A DNA stretch of 64,000 nt from Sphingomonas quercus. GTDB taxonomy: Bacteria; Pseudomonadota; Alphaproteobacteria; Sphingomonadales; Sphingomonadaceae. Numbering within the stretch: the first letter of the stretch is position 1; every line of letters starts with the position of its first letter. Of this stretch, positions 7,830-17,076 are shown one piece after another. Made by a program: the position numbers and the translations under genes. The notes beneath the pieces were generated by a model. The model did no database searches and had not been told where the DNA came from. It saw nothing but the letters and a program-made list of their open reading frames with translations. Where the stretch lies: assembly GCF_018863195.1 (NCBI RefSeq), contig NZ_JAHKRT010000009.1, positions 104,574 through 168,573 of the forward strand, in the 5' to 3' direction.

Positions 7830-9542
7830 ATGACGCGACAGCACAGCCGCAGAGGATTCATCGGTCTCGCCGGGGCCGGCATGGCGGGGCTGGTCGGCAC
7901 GCCTTGGCTGGACGCCGCCCTCGCCGCGGAGGGCGGGGACGCCGATCTGGTGGTCTTCAACGCCAAGGTCTACACCGTCGACGATCATATGGCCCGCGCC
8001 CAGGCTTTCGCGGTGCGCAACGGCCGTTTCGTGGCGGTGGGCAGCAACGAGCTGGCCCGCGCGCTGGTCGGCCCGCGCACCCAGCAGATCGACGCCAAGC
8101 AGATGACGATCGTGCCCGGCTTCATCGATTGCCACAACCACGCCACCGGCGAGGTGCTCGTCTACGAGGTGCTGGTCGGCAATCCGTTCGAGGTCGAGTT
8201 CGTCACCATCCAGAGCATCGTCGACAAGCTCAGGAAGAAGGCCGGCGAAACCGCGCCGGGAACCTGGGTCGAAGGCTTCTTCTTCGACGATACCAAGGTC
8301 AAGGACGGCCGCGAGCTCAACCGCTACGACCTCGACAAGGTCTCCACCCAGCACCCCGTCGTCGTGCGCCATCGCGGCGGCCACACCTCCTATTACAACA
8401 GCCGCGCTCTGGAACTTGCCGGCCTTACCGAGGCGACGCCCAATCCCCCCGGCGGCACTTTCGACAAGGGGCCGGACGGCAAGCTGAGCGGCCGCGTCAC
8501 CGATCGCGCCCGCGCGGTGTTCGAGAAGGTCGGCACGCGGCCGAGCTACACGCCTGCCCAGCGCGCCGAGCGCAGCCGCAACGGCCTCGCGCATATTTCC
8601 AAGGCGTTCGTCCGCTACGGCCTCACCGGGGTGCATCATCAGGGCGGCGACTTCTTCGCGCTCCAGCAGGTCCGCGCCAATGGCGACCTGCTTCACCGGG
8701 TCAGCTTCGAGACCAGCGGCGCGATGCTCGACGCGATGATCGCCAACGGCATCCGCACCGGCTTCGGCGACGAATGGATCAAGCTCGGCGCCACTTCCGA
8801 ACACACCGTCGACGGCTCCTTCTCGGAGCGGACGATGGCGATGAGCACGCCTTACGAGGGCATCAGCCCGCCCTACAAGGGCAATGTCACCGAAGGGCAG
8901 GACGTGCTCAACGCCTGGGCCGAGAAGGTCCACCGCGCCGGCATCCGCATGAATTGCCACGCCAATGGCGATGTCGCCATCGACATGGTGCTGAAAGCCT
9001 ATGAGCGGGTGCTGGCGATGATGCCGGCTCCAGCTGCGCGGCCGAAGATCACCCATTGCACGATGATCAACGACGATCTGCTGCGGCGGATCAAGGCCTC
9101 AGGCGTGGTGCCGGCGGCCTTCACCACCTACGCATATTATAATTCCGACAAGTTCCACTTCTACGGCGCCGAGCGGATGAAGAACTGCATGCCGTTCCGC
9201 AGCTTCCTCGACGCGGGCATTCCGGTGTGCGCGGGATCGGATTTCAGCCCGGGACCGTTCGCGCCGCTGATGGGCATCCAGGGCATGGTGACGCGCACCG
9301 GCTGGAACGGCGAGACGTGGGGCGCCAACCAGCGCGTGACGGTGGCCGAGGCGCTGCGCATCAACACGCTGAACGGCGCCTATGCCTCGCAGGAGGAGGA
9401 CATCAAGGGCTCGATCACCCCCGGCAAGCTCGCCGATTTCGTGATGCTCGCCGACGACATCCACACCATCGCGCCGGACAAGATCAAGGACGTGAAGATC
9501 GTCCGCACCGTCACCGGCGGCAGGACGGTGTACGAGGCATAG
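7830..9542 (+). CDS. Tat-exported amidohydrolase, YtcJ-like (TIM-barrel, amidohydrolase 3)
   Basis: 570 residues. The twin-arginine signal SRRGFIGLAGAG opens the protein, with cleavage predicted near AALAAEG, which supports the ATG at 7830 after GGACAAGGGGG rather than the earlier ATG at 7764. The metal-binding HNH (PGFIDCHNHATG), THCTM and GSDFSPGPFAP motifs match the YtcJ/amidohydrolase 3 family. Members hydrolyse diverse amides, formamides or cyclic imides; the substrate cannot be read from sequence. Tat export suggests the metal is loaded in the cytoplasm and the enzyme acts in the periplasm. Confidence 0.85.
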   Translation: MTRQHSRRGFIGLAGAGMAGLVGTPWLDAALAAEGGDADLVVFNAKVYTVDDHMARAQAFAVRNGRFVAVGSNELARALVGPRTQQIDAKQMTIVPGFIDCHNHATGEVLVYEVLVGNPFEVEFVTIQSIVDKLRKKAGETAPGTWVEGFFFDDTKVKDGRELNRYDLDKVSTQHPVVVRHRGGHTSYYNSRALELAGLTEATPNPPGGTFDKGPDGKLSGRVTDRARAVFEKVGTRPSYTPAQRAERSRNGLAHISKAFVRYGLTGVHHQGGDFFALQQVRANGDLLHRVSFETSGAMLDAMIANGIRTGFGDEWIKLGATSEHTVDGSFSERTMAMSTPYEGISPPYKGNVTEGQDVLNAWAEKVHRAGIRMNCHANGDVAIDMVLKAYERVLAMMPAPAARPKITHCTMINDDLLRRIKASGVVPAAFTTYAYYNSDKFHFYGAERMKNCMPFRSFLDAGIPVCAGSDFSPGPFAPLMGIQGMVTRTGWNGETWGANQRVTVAEALRINTLNGAYASQEEDIKGSITPGKLADFVMLADDIHTIAPDKIKDVKIVRTVTGGRTVYEA

Positions 9543-9571
9543 GGCCGGGCCGGCGGGTCCGCCCGCCCGCC

Positions 9572-9596
9572 CACGCCAGAACTCACCGCTGGCGTG
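9572..9596 (+). terminator. Hairpin after the YtcJ-like gene
   Basis: CACGCCAG and CTGGCGTG form a perfect 8-bp stem with a 9-base loop, 30 bp after the stop codon. No T-run follows, so it may only stabilise the transcript end. The remaining 170 bp before the methyltransferase hold nothing recognisable. Confidence 0.35.
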
Positions 9597-9766
9597 ATCC
9601 GGCTGTCCTGCGGCAGGTGCCTCCGGCGAAATGCACGGTCGGGACGGGCGGAGCCGGGAGTCCGGATGGCGCCGGCCGAGCACGGGCGATATAGTCCCGG
9701 CCAATGTTCACCGGAGTGACCGAAGATGGCGATTTCCGTCCTTTCTGCTGATCGGGCGAAGCGCCG

Positions 9767-10543
9767 ATGACCGAGCCGGGGGCACTGCACCAGACCGCCC
9801 AGGAGGGCTTTTCATCGGCTGCCGACGTCTATGCGCGCGGCCGGCCGGATTATCCGCCGGCCGTCGATGACTGGCTGCGCGACGTGGCGGGCATCGGCCC
9901 GGGCAAGCTGGTCGTCGAGCTGGGGGCGGGGACGGGGAAGTCCACCGCCCATATCCGCGCCCTTGGTGCCGGGGTGATCGCCATCGAACCGGTAACGGAG
10001 ATGCGCGAGCAGCTCGCCCGCGCCTATCCGGAGATCGACGCGCGCGACGGCACCGCCGAAGCCATCCCGGTCGCGGACGGCGCTGCGGACGCGGTGCTGT
10101 GCGCGCAATCCTTCCACTGGTTCGCGACGGCGACCGCGCTCGCCGAGATTCGCCGCGTGCTCAAGCCGGGCGGGGTGCTGGCGCTTGTCTGGAACGTTCG
10201 TGACGAGAGCGTCGACTGGGTGGCCGAGCTGGAGGCGATCATGGCGCCGTTCCAGGGCGATACGCCGCAATATACCACCGGTCTGTGGCGCAACGCCTTC
10301 CCGGCGGACGGCTTCGGACCGCTCGAGGCGGCGCAATTCGCCAATGGCCATGAAGGGCCGCCCGAGCGCGTCATCGTCGATCGCACGCTCTCCACCAGCT
10401 TCATCGCGGCGCTGCCCGAGGCGGCACGCGATCGCTTCGCCTCGCGGGTGCGCGTGCTGATCGCTGAAACACCCGAGCTGCGCGGCAAGAACCGCGTCAC
10501 ATTCCCCTATCAGGTGCATGTCTACGCGACGCGCAAGCTCTGA
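9767..10543 (+). CDS. Class I SAM-dependent methyltransferase
   Basis: 258 residues. The SAM site VVELGAGTGKST lies at about residues 49-60, the acidic end of strand 2 is in VIAIEP, and the SFHWF segment near 114 plus EIRRVLKPGGVLALVWN near 127-143 are the hallmarks of a methyltransferase type 11 protein. The N-terminal FSSAADVYARGRPDYPP is typical of the subgroup often labelled ubiquinone/menaquinone-methyltransferase-like, but substrate is not predictable and it is not UbiE proper. No operon partner is evident. Confidence 0.8.
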   Translation: MTEPGALHQTAQEGFSSAADVYARGRPDYPPAVDDWLRDVAGIGPGKLVVELGAGTGKSTAHIRALGAGVIAIEPVTEMREQLARAYPEIDARDGTAEAIPVADGAADAVLCAQSFHWFATATALAEIRRVLKPGGVLALVWNVRDESVDWVAELEAIMAPFQGDTPQYTTGLWRNAFPADGFGPLEAAQFANGHEGPPERVIVDRTLSTSFIAALPEAARDRFASRVRVLIAETPELRGKNRVTFPYQVHVYATRKL

Positions 10544-10655
10544 TAGTAGACAGTCCGCGACAGGCGCCGTGCCTGCGCCGAATGGCGCGAACCCTCTGCT
10601 CGGGCGCCCGAAAATTTCCGATGACGCGGCGAAGCTGACGCGCTAGGGGGAGGTC

Positions 10656-10665
10656 CTGTATACAG
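10656..10665. promoter_or_regulatory. Palindrome CTGTATACAG upstream of the secreted propeller-cytochrome gene
   Basis: The perfect 10-bp palindrome CTGTATACAG is flanked by AGGTC on the left and GGACCT further right, making a longer imperfect dyad 95 bp upstream of the ATG at 10760. TGTATACA cores are typical of FadR-type GntR operators. Which regulator binds is unknown. Confidence 0.4.
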
Positions 10666-10759
10666 TGGACCTCCTAATGGTGCCACGGGCCGCAAGGGGC
10701 GGCGGCCCGCCGATGCCGGGGTGAACCACAGGATCGGTATTCTGGAGAGGGACGGTAAA

Positions 10760-13363
10760 ATGCGCTTTGGCGTCAAGGTGATAGCTGGACTGGCACTTGC
10801 TTCCGTGTTGGCCCCGCTGATGGTGCATGGCCAGACGACGAAGGGCGGGGGGCCGCTCAAATCCGCGTCGAATCTGCCGTGGCCGGCGCCTTTCGCCAAG
10901 CAGGTCGACGCGCCGCCCGCCCTGTCGCCCGCCGATGAGCTCAAGACCTTCACGATGCCGCCCGGCTGGCATGTCGAGCTGGTCGCTGCCGAGCCGCTGA
11001 TCCGCGATCCGATCCTCTCCGAGTTCGACGGCAATGGCCGCCTCTGGGTGCTCGAGATGCCCGGCTTCGCCGTCAACGAGAAGATCGACAACAGCTTCGA
11101 GCCGATCAACACGCTGGTCGTCCTCGAGGATACCAATCACGACGGCGTCTACGACAAGCGCACCGTCTTCGCCGACAAGCTGATCATGCCGCGCGCGTTC
11201 AAGATCCTCGACAAGAATTGCGCGCTGATCGGCGAGCCGCCCAAGCTGTGGAAGATGTGCGACACCAATGGCGATCTGAAGGCTGACAGCAAGGAGCTGA
11301 TCGCCGACACCTTCGCCACGCAGGGCGTCGTCGAGCATGGCGCCAACGGCCTCTACTGGGGCATGGACAATTCGATCACCGTCGCCGAGCACACCTGGAA
11401 CGTCGCCTTCAAGGACGGCAAGTTCACCACCACGCCGACGCTGAGCCGCGGCCAGTGGGGCGTGACCCAGGATGATGGCGGCCGCATCTACCGCAACGTC
11501 AACACCGATCCGCTGTTCGTCGATTATGTCGCGTCGCACTATTATGTGCGCAATCCCAACCTGGTGCGCACCTCCGGCCTTTATGAGTCGCTGGTCGATC
11601 AGGAAAAGACGCAGATCTGGCCGGCCCACCCGACGCTCGGCGTCAACCGCGGCTATCGCAAGGAAGTGACCCGCGAGGACGGCTCGGCCTCCTATTATCA
11701 GGGCGTGTCGTCGCCGATGATCTATCGCGCCGACAAGCTGCCCAGGGAGATCCACGGCAACGCCTTCGTCGTCGACGGGCCGACCAACATCGTCCACCTG
11801 CTCAAGCGCCAGGACGACGGCACCGGCACCCTTTCCGCCGAGGATTTCTACAAGAAGGGCGAGTTCCTCGCCTCCACTGACGAGCGTTTCCGCCCGGTAT
11901 CGCTGACCCCGGGCTGGGACGGCACCTTCTACATCGTCGACATGTATCGCGGCGTCTCGCAGGACGGCCCGCTGCAGACCGATTACCTCCGCAGCTATGT
12001 GCTCAAGCACAAGCTGTGGGAGGGCATCCACATGGGCCGCATCTATCGCGTCGTGCGCGACGGCATGACCTTCGACAAGCAGCCCAACATGCTGAACGAG
12101 ACGCCGAAGCAGCTCGTCGCCCATCTGTCCCACCCCAATGGCTGGTGGCGCGACACCGCGCAGCAGCTTCTCGTCCAGCGCGCCGACAAGTCGGTGGTGC
12201 CCGATCTCAAGAAGCTGGCGACAAGCGCCCCCGACCCGCGCACCCGCCTGCAGGCGATGTGGACGCTGGATGGTCTCGGCGCCAGCGACCCCCAGATCGT
12301 GCTGAAGGCGCTCGACGATCAGTCGCCCGATATCCGCGCCGCCGCCGTGCGCCTGTCGGAGCATTGGCTGGCCGATGCCGGCAGCCCGCTCCGCGCGGCG
12401 CTGATGAAGAAGATGGACGATCCCAACTGGTTTGTCCGCCGCCAGCTCACCGCCACTTTCGGCGAGCTGCCCGGCGACGCCCGCGTCGCGCCGATCATGG
12501 CGATGCTCGACAAATACGGCACCGACAAGATCGTCGTCGACATCGCCGTCAGCGGCCTTCGCGGCCAGGAGGCGATGGTGTTGGAGCAGCTGGTCAAGCA
12601 TCCCCGGCCCAATATCGACGCCGTCACCGTGCTCGCCGGTGCCACCGGCAAGCGCCGCGACGCCACCACCACTCAGGAGCTGCTCGCGCTCGGCACCGAC
12701 GCCCGCCAGCCCGAGGCGGTGCGGCTGGCGATCCTCAAGGGTGTCAGCCTCGGCCTGAGCGGCGCCAGCGGCGCCCAGACCGCGCAGGTCGCCGGCGGCC
12801 GCGCCGGCGGCGGCGGCTTTGGCGGCCCGCGCCGCCCGACCAGCGCCGCTGTCGATCTCTCTGCCGAGCCGACCGCGATCACCACCCTTTCCAAGGGCAG
12901 CGGCGAGGCCGCCGAAGCCGCCAAGCAGATCGTCGCGCTGGTCGGCTGGCCGGGCAAGCCGGTGGTCCAGGCGACCGCCCGCACCCCGCAGCAGGAGGTG
13001 ATGTTCCAGGCCGGCAAGACCATCTACGAGCAGATGTGCTCGGGCTGTCACATGGATCAGGGTCAGGGCGCCGAGCATGTCGGCGCCAAGCTCGCCGGCT
13101 CGCCCTACGTCAACGCCCGCTCGTCGAGCGCGGTGGTGCGCATCCTCACCCATGGCAAGGAGGGCTCGATCGGCCTGATGCCGCCCGCCGGCGCCACCAT
13201 GTCGAGCGAGGAGCTGGCCTCGATCCTCACCTTCATCCGCGGCAGCTGGGGCAACACCGCGCCGCCGGTGTCGCCGGCCGAGGTCGAGGAATGGAAGGCG
13301 ATGTACGCCTCCCGCAATACGCCCTGGACCGACGAGGAGCTGAAGGCGAGCAGCAACCGGTAG
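10760..13363 (+). CDS. Secreted propeller/HEAT/cytochrome c protein (PVC-type heme-binding CxxCH dehydrogenase-like)
   Basis: 867 residues with a signal peptide ending near MVHGQTT. Residues about 60-430 form a sugar-dehydrogenase-like beta-propeller (EFDGNGRLWVLEMPGF, DTNHDGVYDKRTVFAD). About 440-640 are HEAT-like repeats (VAPIMAMLDKYG type helices). A glycine-rich linker near 675-690 precedes a C-terminal cytochrome c domain with CSGCH at 760-764 and a likely axial Met in GLMPPAGATM. This three-part layout is the one labelled membrane-bound dehydrogenase or PVC-type CxxCH protein. Probably periplasmic electron-transferring oxidoreductase; substrate unknown. ATG at 10760 follows GGAGAGGGAC. 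Confidence 0.75.
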   Translation: MRFGVKVIAGLALASVLAPLMVHGQTTKGGGPLKSASNLPWPAPFAKQVDAPPALSPADELKTFTMPPGWHVELVAAEPLIRDPILSEFDGNGRLWVLEMPGFAVNEKIDNSFEPINTLVVLEDTNHDGVYDKRTVFADKLIMPRAFKILDKNCALIGEPPKLWKMCDTNGDLKADSKELIADTFATQGVVEHGANGLYWGMDNSITVAEHTWNVAFKDGKFTTTPTLSRGQWGVTQDDGGRIYRNVNTDPLFVDYVASHYYVRNPNLVRTSGLYESLVDQEKTQIWPAHPTLGVNRGYRKEVTREDGSASYYQGVSSPMIYRADKLPREIHGNAFVVDGPTNIVHLLKRQDDGTGTLSAEDFYKKGEFLASTDERFRPVSLTPGWDGTFYIVDMYRGVSQDGPLQTDYLRSYVLKHKLWEGIHMGRIYRVVRDGMTFDKQPNMLNETPKQLVAHLSHPNGWWRDTAQQLLVQRADKSVVPDLKKLATSAPDPRTRLQAMWTLDGLGASDPQIVLKALDDQSPDIRAAAVRLSEHWLADAGSPLRAALMKKMDDPNWFVRRQLTATFGELPGDARVAPIMAMLDKYGTDKIVVDIAVSGLRGQEAMVLEQLVKHPRPNIDAVTVLAGATGKRRDATTTQELLALGTDARQPEAVRLAILKGVSLGLSGASGAQTAQVAGGRAGGGGFGGPRRPTSAAVDLSAEPTAITTLSKGSGEAAEAAKQIVALVGWPGKPVVQATARTPQQEVMFQAGKTIYEQMCSGCHMDQGQGAEHVGAKLAGSPYVNARSSSAVVRILTHGKEGSIGLMPPAGATMSSEELASILTFIRGSWGNTAPPVSPAEVEEWKAMYASRNTPWTDEELKASSNR

Positions 13364-13377
13364 GACGTTCCGCTATC

Positions 13378-13506
13378 CACCACGCTCCGTTCGGCATGAG
13401 CCAGGCATCGAGCTTCGGAAATGCCGTAGCGAAGGGCCGGCGCGGGCTGACCCTTCGCTACGAGGCTTCGACGAGGTCAGCCACTCAGAGCGAACGGAGC
13501 GTGGTG
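13378..13506. repeat. 129-bp composite hairpin (REP-like) element
   Basis: The outer arms CACCACGCTCCGTTCG (13378-13393) and CGAACGGAGCGTGGTG (13491-13506) are a perfect 16-bp inverted repeat. Inside lies a second perfect inverted repeat, GTAGCGAAGGG (13426-13436) with CCCTTCGCTAC (13451-13461), and the segment CTTCGACGAGGTCAGCC. From general knowledge, sphingomonad genomes carry dispersed intergenic repeats with CTTCGACRAGCTCAGC-like cores, so this is probably a member of such a family. It sits between two co-directional genes and may act as a transcript end or stabiliser. Confidence 0.7.
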
Positions 13507-13564
13507 CGGCACTGGCTGTTGCAAAGAAGGGGATGTGCTGCGGCCCCGGTCCCGGCATGATCCA

Positions 13565-14485
13565 ATGATGAACGCAAGCCTCACAGTGACCCACCTCGCC
13601 AGGCGCCACGGCGCGGTGCAGGCGGCCGCGGATATCGGCTTTGCCGTCGACGCGGGGGAGATTGTCGGCCTGCTCGGCCCCAATGGCGCGGGCAAGACGA
13701 CAGTGATCGAATCGATCGCCGGGTTGATCGAGCCCGATGAAGGCGTGATCACGATCTGCGGCATCGATGCCCGCGCGCGGCCTGGCGCGGCGCGGCAGAA
13801 GCTCGGCGTCGTCCTCCAGTCCACCGGCCTGCAGGACAAGATCACCCCGCGCGAGGCCATCACGCTGTTCGCCCGGCTGCACGGCACGGCCGCCGACCCG
13901 GCGCCGCTCCTCGCCCGCTTCGGACTCGACGAGAAGGCCGACGCCGCCTTTGCCACCCTGTCCGGCGGCCAGCGCCAGCGCCTCGCGCTGGCGCTGGCGT
14001 TCGTGGGCGCCCCGCAGCTGGTCCTGCTCGACGAGCCGACCACCGGCCTCGATCCGCATATCCGCCGCGAAGTCCATGATCATGTCCGCGCGATGCGCGA
14101 CGAAGGCCGCGCGATCCTCGTCACCACCCATGACATGGCCGAGGCCGAGCAGCTTTGCGACCGCATCCTCATCCTCGATCGCGGCCGCATCGTCGCCGAG
14201 GGAACGCCGGCGGCGCTGATCGCCGAGCCAAGCGCCGCGATCCGCGTCTGGTTGCAGGCGAGCGCCGCGCCGGCCTGCGGCTGGCCCGCGGCGCTGCCGC
14301 ACATCCACGATCTGGCCGGGGAGGGGGCGGAGCTGCGCTTCACCACCGGCGATCTCAACCGCGCGCTGGCCGGGATCATCGCGCTGCTCGACGGCGAGGG
14401 GCTGGCCATCGCCGCGATGCGCGCTGGCCGGGCGACGCTGGAGGACGTGCTGGTCCAGCTCACCGGCCGCGATCCGCGAGGCTGA
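13565..14485 (+). CDS. ABC-2 type exporter, ATP-binding protein
   Basis: 306 residues. Walker A GPNGAGKTT (about residues 38-46), signature LSGGQRQR (about 135-142), Walker B LVLLDEPTTGLD and the switch histidine in TTHD are all present, as in DrrA/CcmA-type exporters. The C-terminal 80 residues form the usual substrate-specific extension. I chose the ATG at 13565 over a GTG at 13535 because family-like sequence starts there, but no clear ribosome binding site favours it. It pairs with the permease 4 bp downstream; the exported substrate is unknown. Confidence 0.85.
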   Translation: MMNASLTVTHLARRHGAVQAAADIGFAVDAGEIVGLLGPNGAGKTTVIESIAGLIEPDEGVITICGIDARARPGAARQKLGVVLQSTGLQDKITPREAITLFARLHGTAADPAPLLARFGLDEKADAAFATLSGGQRQRLALALAFVGAPQLVLLDEPTTGLDPHIRREVHDHVRAMRDEGRAILVTTHDMAEAEQLCDRILILDRGRIVAEGTPAALIAEPSAAIRVWLQASAAPACGWPAALPHIHDLAGEGAELRFTTGDLNRALAGIIALLDGEGLAIAAMRAGRATLEDVLVQLTGRDPRG

Positions 14486-14489
14486 GGCC

Positions 14490-15974
14490 GTGGTCCGCGC
14501 CATCCTCCACCATATCGGCCTCAGCCTGCGCCTCAATCTGCGCAACCCGATGGCGATGATCTACGGCTATCTGTTTCCGCTGATCTTCCTCGTCGCCTTC
14601 TGGGCGATCTATCGCGCCGACCGGGTGCCGATCGCGCTTCATCTCGGCGAGCTGCTCACCGTCACGGTGCTTGGCGGCGCCTGTTTCGGCCTGCCGACGA
14701 CGATGGTCAGCGAGCGTGAGCGCGGCGTCTGGCGCCGCTATCGGCTGACGCCGCTGCCCGGCTGGGCGTTCCTCGCCTCGACGCTGGTCACCCGTTACCT
14801 GCTGTTGCTCAGCGCCGCGCTGATCCAGCTGGCGCTCGCGCTGGCGATCGGCATGCCGATGCCGGCCGCGCCGGCTGGCCTGCTCATCGCCTTCACCTGC
14901 GCCGCGATCGCCTTCATGGGCCTCGGGCTGGTCATCGCCCAGCTCGCCGACGGCGTGCCGGCGGTACAGGCGCTGGGGCAATGCATCTTCCTGCCGATGC
15001 TGATGATCGGCGGCGTCGCGGTGCGGCTCGCCAGCCTGCCCGACTGGGCGCAGCACCTCTCCGCCTTCTTTCCCGGCCGCTATGCGGTGGAGGCGATCCA
15101 GGCCGCCGCCACCGGGCGGGGGCTGGCGGGAACGGGCTTCGCGCTGGCGGCGCTGCTGCTCATCGGCCTCTCGGCGGGGATCGCGGCGGCGCTGATGTTT
15201 CGCTGGGACGCCGGCAAGCGCGGCCGGACGCGCAAGGGCTGGCTGATGCTAGCGCTCGCCATGTGGGTGGCGGTCGGCCTGGTGGCGGAGTGGCGCGGCC
15301 GCGTCGTCGCGCCGCCGCCCGTGCCTGAGGAGGTCAGCACCGGTCGCGAATATGTGCGGCCTGTTGCTCCGGTCGTGCCCGCGCCCGCGCCCGCGCCCGC
15401 CGCCCCGGCCGCCGCCCCGGCGGCCACCGGGGAGGCCCGCCCGTCAGCCCCGCCCGCCGCCGCGGCCCCGGCCGCACCTGCTTCGTGGCAGGCGGTGACG
15501 CCGGCCGACATCGCCAATGTCGACTTCCTCCGCCTGCCCAATGATCAGGGCATCATCGCGCCCTTTGCGACCTTGAACGAACTACCCGACCCGGTCGTTG
15601 CCGATCAGGTCGCCGAGGTCCGCGCCGCCCTCGCCAACTGGACGCCGGGTAAAGCCGCGGATCCGGTGCAGCGCGCGCGCAACCTGCTGTTCGTCGCCGC
15701 CGTGCCGGACGCGCTGCAGATGGAGGGGCTGGAGCGTTTTCTCCCCTGGCTGGTCTATGAGCGGCTCCGCGCCGACATCCCCCGCGAGGACCTGCCGAAG
15801 ATTCTCTACTGGATCGCCACCCACCCCAATGACGGCGACGACGCAGCCGCCCGCCAGCTCGGCCCCCTCGGCCTGCCCGAGACGCCGGTCCCGTCCGCGA
15901 CGGCGCGCACCCGCGTGATGCTCTACGCCTTCAAGCTCCTCGGCCGCACCACCGGCGCGATCGTGCAGAAGTGA
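14490..15974 (+). CDS. ABC-2 type permease with C-terminal Ala/Pro linker and soluble domain
   Basis: 494 residues. Residues 1-240 are an ABC-2 permease with six membrane segments (conserved TMVSERERGVWRRYRLTPLPG loop near 73-93). A further membrane helix (GWLMLALAMWVAVGLVAEW, about 250-270) leads to an Ala/Pro-rich linker (about 295-330). A soluble domain of about 165 residues follows, with no motif I recognise. Typical partners end after the sixth helix, so the extension is odd. It may be a periplasmic or cytoplasmic regulatory appendage; a late gene fusion is possible. GTG start at 14490, just after the ATPase stop. Confidence 0.75.
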   Translation: MVRAILHHIGLSLRLNLRNPMAMIYGYLFPLIFLVAFWAIYRADRVPIALHLGELLTVTVLGGACFGLPTTMVSERERGVWRRYRLTPLPGWAFLASTLVTRYLLLLSAALIQLALALAIGMPMPAAPAGLLIAFTCAAIAFMGLGLVIAQLADGVPAVQALGQCIFLPMLMIGGVAVRLASLPDWAQHLSAFFPGRYAVEAIQAAATGRGLAGTGFALAALLLIGLSAGIAAALMFRWDAGKRGRTRKGWLMLALAMWVAVGLVAEWRGRVVAPPPVPEEVSTGREYVRPVAPVVPAPAPAPAAPAAAPAATGEARPSAPPAAAAPAAPASWQAVTPADIANVDFLRLPNDQGIIAPFATLNELPDPVVADQVAEVRAALANWTPGKAADPVQRARNLLFVAAVPDALQMEGLERFLPWLVYERLRADIPREDLPKILYWIATHPNDGDDAAARQLGPLGLPETPVPSATARTRVMLYAFKLLGRTTGAIVQK

Positions 15975-16288
15975 AGGCGAGGGCACGGCACGGGCCGTAA
16001 CCGGGCTCAGGTCCACGGGGGCGGTCGCCGTCACCGTCACGCGGGTCTGGCCTGCCCCCAAGATACCTCGTCACCCAGCCTACCCTCCCGTAGCCGATCG
16101 AGGCCGATCCGCCCTCCCGCCGCGCCGGGCCAATTTTCCCTTGCCCATAGGATCGCGCCCGCCAGCCCGCCGAAATCGGCCCGGACAGCTCGTTCCGGAG
16201 CAGCGCGCCGTGCACGATATCATCGACTTTGCCGACCTCGCCCGAGGCTGGCCAAGCCCGCGCGCTGCTGATAACGGCTCGCAACAAC
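15975..16288. other. Intergenic stretch without recognisable gene
   Basis: 314 bp between the ABC permease and the Sel1-repeat gene. I see no gene, tRNA, strong terminator or clear promoter here. An open frame begins at 16229 in phase with the Sel1 gene but adds only 20 unlikely residues. Confidence 0.5.
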
Positions 16289-17020
16289 ATGGCCGAACAT
16301 CAACCCGACCCGCTCGCCCTCCCGGCCGAGGAGATGAAGGCCGTGCTCGCCGGCACGCCGGAACGGGCCGCCGCCCTGCTGCGCGCCGGTGCCGAGGCCG
16401 GCCTCGCCGAGGCGCAGGCGGCCTATGGCCAGCTGCTGCTCGACGGCCGCGGCGTCCGCCAGGATGCCCGCGCCGCGCTGGACTGGTTCCGCAAGGCTGC
16501 GCGGTCCGGCCACCGCATGGGCATGAACATGGTCGGCCGTTGCTATGAGAAGGGCTGGGGCGTCGCCGAGGACCGCGTTGCCGCCGCCCATTGGTACAAG
16601 GCGGCGGCAGAGGCCGGGCTCGACTGGGGCATGTATAATTATGGCAGCGCGCTCGGCCTCGGGGCCGGGGTCGCGAAGGACGAGGCGACGGCGCTCGACT
16701 GGTTCAGGCGAGCAGCAGCGCTCGGTCATGCCAAGTCGATCAACTTTGTCGGCACATTCCTGGAGGAGGGGCGTGTCGTGCCGCGCGACATGGCGGGGGC
16801 GGCCCTGTGCTACCGGCAGGCGGCCGAGCGCGGCGACTTTCGTGGCGCCTTCAATCATGCCCGATTGCTCGCCGAAGCCGGGCGGCTGGACGAGGCGCTG
16901 GTCTGGATCGGGCGGGCGGGCGAGGGGGCGACCCCGCACTATCGCGGCGTTATGCGCAGATACCTCGACGCCTCCCCGGTCGCGGTGCTGCGGCGGGCCG
17001 GCGCCGTGCTCGCCGGTTGA
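16289..17020 (+). CDS. Sel1-repeat (tetratricopeptide-like) protein
   Basis: 243 residues. Consecutive Sel1-like repeats are visible: [60 protein letters not shown] and [19 protein letters not shown], each about 36 residues and each ending in an [13 protein letters not shown] helix. No signal peptide is seen, so it is probably cytoplasmic. Sel1 proteins act as protein-protein scaffolds; the partner is unknown. The ATG at 16289 was chosen because repeat-like sequence begins soon after; its ribosome binding site is weak. Confidence 0.8.
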   Translation: MAEHQPDPLALPAEEMKAVLAGTPERAAALLRAGAEAGLAEAQAAYGQLLLDGRGVRQDARAALDWFRKAARSGHRMGMNMVGRCYEKGWGVAEDRVAAAHWYKAAAEAGLDWGMYNYGSALGLGAGVAKDEATALDWFRRAAALGHAKSINFVGTFLEEGRVVPRDMAGAALCYRQAAERGDFRGAFNHARLLAEAGRLDEALVWIGRAGEGATPHYRGVMRRYLDASPVAVLRRAGAVLAG

Positions 17021-17076
17021 CCGCGGGGCCAGGGATGCGCCAGCCTGTCGTTCCACACGCCCTGCCAGGAGCGGCC

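Noticed and set aside
15360..15480. Repetitive GCCCCGGCC tract that could be a CRISPR or tandem repeat
   Set aside because: It encodes the Ala/Pro linker of the ABC permease; no spacer/repeat periodicity is present.
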